DNA of 64,000 bases from contig CM060126.1 in assembly GCA_030522415.1 (NCBI GenBank), positions 6,853,852 to 6,917,851 of the forward strand, read 5' to 3'. Positions 58,991-64,000 of this stretch are shown here, piece by piece (the stretch's first letter is position 1; each line of letters starts with the position of its first letter). The position numbers were made by a program, and so were the translations under genes. The stretch comes from Channallabes apus (lineage: Eukaryota; Chordata; Actinopteri; Siluriformes; Clariidae). The notes under the pieces are model-generated. The model ran no database searches. It was not told the origin of the DNA and saw only the letters and a list, made by a program, of their open reading frames with translations.

Positions 58991-59299
58991 AGGGCGGCCC
59001 AGTGGCTTAGTGGTTAGCACTGTGGCCTCGCACCTCCAGGGTTGAGGGTTTGATTCCTGTTCTGTGTGCTTGGAGTTTGCATGTTCTTCCTCCTGTTTGG
59101 TGGATTTCCTCCGGTTTTCTCCTGTTAATTGGTGTTCCCAAGTTCCCCATAGTGTGTAGTAAATGTGTGTGCTCTGCGATGGATTGGCACGCCGTCTAGG
59201 GTGTACCCCACCTTGTGCTCTAAATCTCCTGGGATGGGCTCCAGTCCCACTACGACCCCATATACAGGATAAAGCGGTACAGACGATGATGCTGATGAG
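58991..59299 (+). repeat. V-SINE-like SINE with target-site duplication
   Basis: TTTTTGTATT (58981-58990) and TTTCTGTATT (59300-59309) flank it, with one mismatch. It has head GGGCGGCCCAGTGGCTTAGT, B box GGGTTTGATTCC, a shortened core and an intact tail. Confidence 0.87.
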
Positions 59300-59309
59300 T
59301 TTCTGTATT

Positions 59310-60804
59310 TGGTTCCATCCTTAGCTCGGTTAGCGTCATATTATATCATTTAGAATGTCAAATGTTCTACTTTATTAATGTTATCTAAGTCATACAAAGG
59401 TTGGCCCCAAAAGTGTTCTAATTGGATCCCTGGTGGTATTTTGAAATAAATCAAACATAGAGATGTGGCAGATCCATGAAATGTTTTTTTTTTACACTGA
59501 ATTGGCACATTGGCTGCAAAATGATTAGCTAAGAAGCTTGATCTGCTTCTTTGCTGTTAGTGTGTCCATATTTAGCCCCTTCCGAGTCATGGTGATGGTC
59601 TCTGCCAAGGGCTGCCTGCCACTTGCTGGATCAAGAGTGTAAAGCAGAGGTTACTTAACAGAGATAAAATTAGTCTTGTGCACTAGAGGCCTTGACCGCT
59701 GTGAGGTTAAAAGACCAAAGTTACCCATCGACTTTTCAACACAGACGACACTTCTAACACTGGCGTCAGTTATTCGTTTAAAGTCAGTTCAAACTATAAC
59801 ATGTAGCCATACAGTACATACTTTAATACACACCTTTTCTCTGTACGTATCTCGTTACATTAGCTTGTGCTCTACATTAGTCATTAGTGCAGGCCCTTTG
59901 GGAGAAGAACACTGTGCGAACAGATCACATGGCAAGTTAGTAAGAACTATTGTATAATGAAACAGGAACAGCAGCATCTCGGCAGCCTTTAACACTAATT
60001 CTTTGTCTTTTGATGCAGCCCTGCTTCCCTTCACTGATGTCCTACAGTAAACCCTGAAGTGCTGAAGTGCTGCAAGGTGTTCAAGTGTTCTGCTATTCTC
60101 TAAAGACTTGCTCTGAAACGTCCCCTCTGCTCTGTGCACCACATGCAGGTTTGTGTGACATCGGTCTGCCTTTCATTTTGTCTAGCTTCAAGCCGCAGCG
60201 CTCATCCAGGCTATGATCTCTGTGATTACATACTTGAGGAACTTGTACATCATGGCTCAGGTCAGGTTCTCCCCAGGCATGGAGCAGATCTGGCAGTCCC
60301 AGAGAGCCGGAGATCTTTATTTCACTGTCACTACACTGCGCCCCTCATTTCACTCGCCCTTTCTTTTTAATTGACCTATTTTAATGTGTGAGGACAAGCA
60401 GCATGACTCAGGAGGGTCACTGAGTTCATTCGAGAGTGCTCTGCTCTATTAAATCCTGGCAAAGCCCTCTGTGATCACTGCCTTGAGCTAGTGAGGCCAT
60501 GCTAAGCATGATTTAAGGCATGGTCTTTTTCCCTTATAGATTATACATGTTATTACTTGAGCGTCTTTTTTAATGCAGTGAACGTTTCACTATGTATGTA
60601 CAGTAGATAGATCTGGCATATATATATAATTTATATGGCACCAAAAAATATATATATAATATTAATATATATATTTTTATTTTATTTTTAATAATTTTAA
60701 TAATATTATTATTATTAATTGTATATATATATATATATTTTTTTACTGTTTTTTTTTACAATCACCATAGTTGTAAGTAAAAAAAATAGTAAAAAAAAAA
60801 TATA

Positions 60805-60836
<32 letters not shown>

Positions 60837-61520
60837 ACTTTCAAATAATGTAATTTATACTATTTTTTACTTAGAACTATGGTGATGTTGATGATGTTTA
60901 TGGTGATGTTTGGTGTGTGTGTGTGTGTGTGTGTGTGTATATTTTTTTTTTCTCCTTTTTTTTTAAATAATGTAATTTATTGTGTTATTTAAAGCTACAG
61001 TATGTAGGAGCTATTGTTTAAAAATCATGCAGGAAACTTGCACTTTTACATCATATGCTGTACCAGATTAGATATATAAAACATCATCACACGAGAGTTA
61101 CACATGATATTATACTATAAAAGGAAAAAGGATTCAGGGTTGATTGAGGACTTGGTGAGTGAGTCAGGCCCTCTGCTGGCACGTTCTGTGTCTTTTATCC
61201 CCTAGTTTGGATTTAAGAGAAGCCATTTATATATTACTTTATTTAATAAACTGTATGAGCTCCAATATAATGCAATCATTTAAACATTTAACCTATTTTC
61301 AGATCATGATCTTCGACACTGTTAAACCTGTGCTGTTATGGGGGATGGTATGGCCTTCGTCTTTTCATCGCCAGCTATTAACGTTAATTGATGCAAAAAT
61401 GTGTTTGCATGTAGTTGAATAGTTAATTAGTTTAACATTTGACATGTCAGGAATATATTATCATTACAAATAGCTGAGTGAATAATCGTCCTAAAGGCTA
61501 TCCTATTATGTTGGGATTAA
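59310..61520. other. gene-free stretch with AT-rich hairpin region
   Basis: 60,600-60,960 is extreme AT sequence with (TA)n, T-runs and a (TG)n at about 60914-60938. The pair CACCATAGTTGTAAGTAAAA (60764-60783) and the near-complementary TTTTACTTAGAACTATGGTG (60865-60884) could form a long hairpin. One low-confidence exon candidate is listed separately. Confidence 0.5.
60187..60261 (+). other. low-confidence exon candidate
   Basis: An acceptor-like tract ends TTTTGTCTAG (60186), followed by 25 codons reading LQAAALIQAMISVITYLRNL then YIMAQ, and GCTCAG|GTCAGG as a possible donor (60261/60262). The peptide is hydrophobic and helix-like, but I do not recognise it. A second frame is also open across the same bases, which weakens the case. 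Confidence 0.18.
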
Positions 61521-61542
61521 CAGTCCGGTGGCCGTGAAGTGC

Positions 61543-61778
61543 AAAACAAATTAACAAAACTGAAAACAAAATAAATTAAAATACGAATTAACAAAACCAA
61601 AATAACAAAACAGAAAACAAAATAAATAAAAATACGAAATAACAAAAACAAAATAACAAAACAGAAAACAAAATAAATTAAAATACGAAATAACAAAACC
61701 AAAATAACAAAACAGAAAACAAAATAAATAAAAATACGAAATAACAAAACCAAAATAACAAAACAGAGAACAACAAAA
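61543..61778. repeat. 51-bp minisatellite within the fold-back element
   Basis: About 4.5 tandem units; the word TACGAA recurs every 51 bases (C at 61584, 61635, 61686, 61737). Because 51 is divisible by three, the minus strand shows an open frame with a 17-residue hydrophobic repeat, which I regard as an artefact. Confidence 0.92.
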
Positions 61779-62442
61779 CCCAAAACTAATTTTTTTGTTT
61801 TTGTTAATTTGGTTTCGGATTTGTTAATTTGTTTTCCGTTTAGTTAATTTGTATTGCACTTCTCGGCCAGTCAGATACAAACCGGAAAAGGTAGGTATAG
61901 GTTGCGAATTAATTTCTTACCGCTGATTGGATGAGACATCTGTCACTCAAGATATACAGGAAGTAGGAACTTGTTTCTCTATCTTTGTTTCTTGTGTGTT
62001 CTGCTCCACTTAAAACTATGATGGCCTTGAAGTACAAAACAAATTAACAAAACTGACTTCAGGGTCACCGTAAGAACGCCATATACCACAATAATGTCTG
62101 CACATTCATACACACACGAATCTACCGCTACTACAGTACTTCCTGTATATCTTGAGTGACAGATGTCTCATCCAATCAGCGGTAAGAATTCCATTCGCAA
62201 ACTATACCTACCTTTTCCGGTTTGTATCTGACTGGCCGAGAAGTGCAATACAAACTAACAAATTCAAAACTAAATTAACAAATCCGAAAACAAATAACAA
62301 AACAAAACCTAAAACAAAAAACGAATTAGTTTTTGGTTTTGTTATTTTATTTTGGGTTTTGATATTTTGTTTTTGAATGAGTTATTTTGTTTTCCATTTT
62401 CTTAATTCAGTTTTGAATTTGTTATTTTGTTTTACATTTACA

Positions 62443-62515
62443 TATAGGCATTTGGCAGATGCTCTTATCCAGAGCGACTTACATTTTTATCTCATTACAC
62501 ATCTGAGCAGTTTAG
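62443..62515 (-). repeat. 3' tail of second-family tRNA SINE inside the fold-back element
   Basis: GGCATTTGGCAGATGCTCTT and ATCCAGAGCGACTTACATTT are the complement of the tail seen at 8290-8335. Head and middle are absent. Confidence 0.8.
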
Positions 62516-62898
62516 GGTTACAGGGTTTTCAGTTTTGTTTTGTTTTTGTTTTCAGTTTTGTTAATTTGTTTTGCACTTCAGGGCCACCATAATTAACATA
62601 CACAAGTCAAGACCAAGTACACCTCACATATCTCAATCTAAGACAAAGTCTGAGACCTTGATATTTCTAATCTGACATGATGCTTCTTCTGAATTACCTA
62701 AAACATCTCCATATACTTTTGTATGATCATTTCATATGGATGTATTGCAACTAATATGACAGAATGTGTTTGTTATATGAAATATTTATTTTTTAGAAAG
62801 AAAAAGCAACAGGATTAAGTACAGCACACATACAGTACAGCACACAAGTTTGGCAAATCAAAGGCACACAGCAATTAAATAAAAAACATGAAAAACTA

Positions 62899-63643
62899 CA
62901 CTGATCAGCCATAACATTATGACCGTGAATAGGTCCCCAATTGTGCCACCAAAACAGTAATGCACTATGGAAACCAGCATTAACCTTTTCAGCAATTAGA
63001 GCTACAATATTGGATCAGACTACACGGACCCGCCTTTGTTCATCACATGCATCAGTGAGCCTTGGCTAGCCCATGCCCCTGTTGCTGCTTCATCGGTTTT
63101 AACTCCTTGCACCACATTTAGTTTGTCCCGACCACTGCAGATAGGAACTTCCCACAAGAGCTGCAGATTTGAATTTGCTCTGACATAGTCGTTTAGCCAT
63201 CACAATTTGATCCTTTTCACGGTAGCTACAGTTACAATATTTAGTGCCAATTGCATATGAAAGTGGGTGGATACTGTACTGTATATTAGGCAGTAAGTGA
63301 AGCTTTTGTCGCTGAAGTTGATGTGTTAAAATAAAAGGATTTTAGTGACTTGGCTAGATGACTGGGTAAGAGCCATTCCAAAGCTGCAATGGGATGTTCC
63401 TGGACTGCTTTGGTCAGGACCTACCAAAAGTGGTGCAAGGAATTAAAACCGGCGAACCAGCAACAGGGATGAGCAAAGGCTGCTCCATCTAGTCCAATCC
63501 AATATAAGAGCTATTGTAGTTGAAAAGGTTCCCATTGAATGGTGCCAGAACACAGCGCATCACCGTTTTGGTGGCACAAGTGACACCTACTCTACAGTAT
63601 ATTAAGCTTCTCAACATGGTCATAATGTTATGGCTGATTGGTG
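62899..63643. mobile_element. 745-bp rearranged Tc1-like element with head-to-head halves
   Basis: The ends CACTGATCAGCCATAACATT and (complemented) CACCAATCAGCCATAACATT are inverted repeats, with TA at 62897-62898 on the left. Transposase N-terminal coding sequence appears on the minus strand (62980-63230) and again on the plus strand (63330-63530: GGGATGTTCCTGGACTGCTT, CTACCAAAAGTGGTGCAAGG). The catalytic part is missing. It has the same overall design as 16575-17131. Confidence 0.72.
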
Positions 63644-63649
63644 TTTTAA

Positions 63650-64000
63650 AAATGTTTGACTCATACAAAAACCTATCTGAGACCAATCACAAAGGCGCGT
63701 GACATTTATGTACAGTATGTATTTAGAACATACGGTAAAAGAGTGACGTATTTTATTACACAGTCATTTAAATATATAGCGATAGACATTTACAGTTTGC
63801 ACTCTAACAATTGCATTGCAAAGTATTTGTTCCTGGAAATTACTTTATGGTCTCTGGTGGAGTTGAAAATAATATTTTGATTTGTTGTAGGTTTGAGTTT
63901 AAGTCACAATTACCCCCATGTCTATGACCAGATTGAGACGACTGATTTGTTATCCATCATTTGGTCCCTGATGATTCCATTCCTAATATTTAGGTACATG
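63650..64000. other. window end, nothing recognised
   Basis: AT-rich sequence with no exon or named repeat. Confidence 0.5.

Larger units (their letters stand above)
61527..62588. mobile_element. fold-back element with long inverted repeats and a minisatellite
   Basis: The outer ends are inverted repeats of about 41 bases with one mismatch (GGTGGCCGTGAAGTGCAAAA and, complemented, GGTGGCCCTGAAGTGCAAAA). Two inner arms of about 115 bases (61850-61965 and 62138-62251) are near-perfect inverted copies. The left half holds a 51-bp tandem repeat. The right half carries the tail of a tRNA SINE (62443-62515). The central loop (62023-62071) contains a third, compact pair of the same terminal motif. 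No coding capacity; class undetermined. Confidence 0.75.

Noticed and set aside
61517..61783. 88-codon minus-strand open frame with a 17-residue hydrophobic repeat
   Set aside because: It is the translation of the 51-bp minisatellite; no start context, splice sites or known family.

Overview
The window reads as nuclear DNA from a bony fish (teleost). It has one vertebrate gene with spliced exons and GT/AG introns, surrounded by fish-type transposable elements: V-SINE-like and other tRNA-derived SINEs, many Tc1-like elements and one hAT-like element. The SINE types resemble those of otophysan fishes, possibly a catfish; that guess is weak. There is no bacterial or viral gene content, operon, CRISPR array or rRNA.

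Layout. 1-12,500: repeat-rich DNA with no host gene, including a tandem SINE pair (1-488), a 508-bp Tc1-type miniature element (2343-2850), an old Tc1-like relic broken by an hAT-like element that itself carries a SINE (about 3330-5640), a Tc1 relic with two different SINEs inside it (7116-8560), and a SINE inside a SINE (10313-10880). 12,540-20,550: the only convincing protein gene, abhd15, on the plus strand, with a CpG-rich 5' end, three coding exons (12763-13251, 17877-18229, 19949-20504), a 465-residue product and an AATAAA signal at 20541. Both introns hold transposon remnants. 20,550-64,000: about 43 kb with no coding exon I can identify with confidence. It contains a 1.6-kb Tc1 element with intact ends but a dead transposase (23557-25173), roughly seventeen more V-SINE copies, three promoter-like stretches (29.47, 29.91 and 39.5-39.8 kb), a short direct duplication (56.2 and 58.5 kb), a fold-back element with a 51-bp minisatellite (61527-62588) and a rearranged Tc1 derivative (62899-63643).

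Biology. abhd15 encodes an alpha/beta-hydrolase-fold protein with a hydrophobic N-terminus. Mammalian ABHD15 is known from adipocyte insulin and lipolysis signalling. Nothing else here can be tied to its pathway. The rest is mostly a record of repeated transposition, and clear target-site duplications allow several insertions to be ordered in time. I found no sign of a new multi-gene system. The most unusual structures are the fold-back/minisatellite element, the V-SINE variant with a different 3' tail, and the head-to-head Tc1 derivatives.
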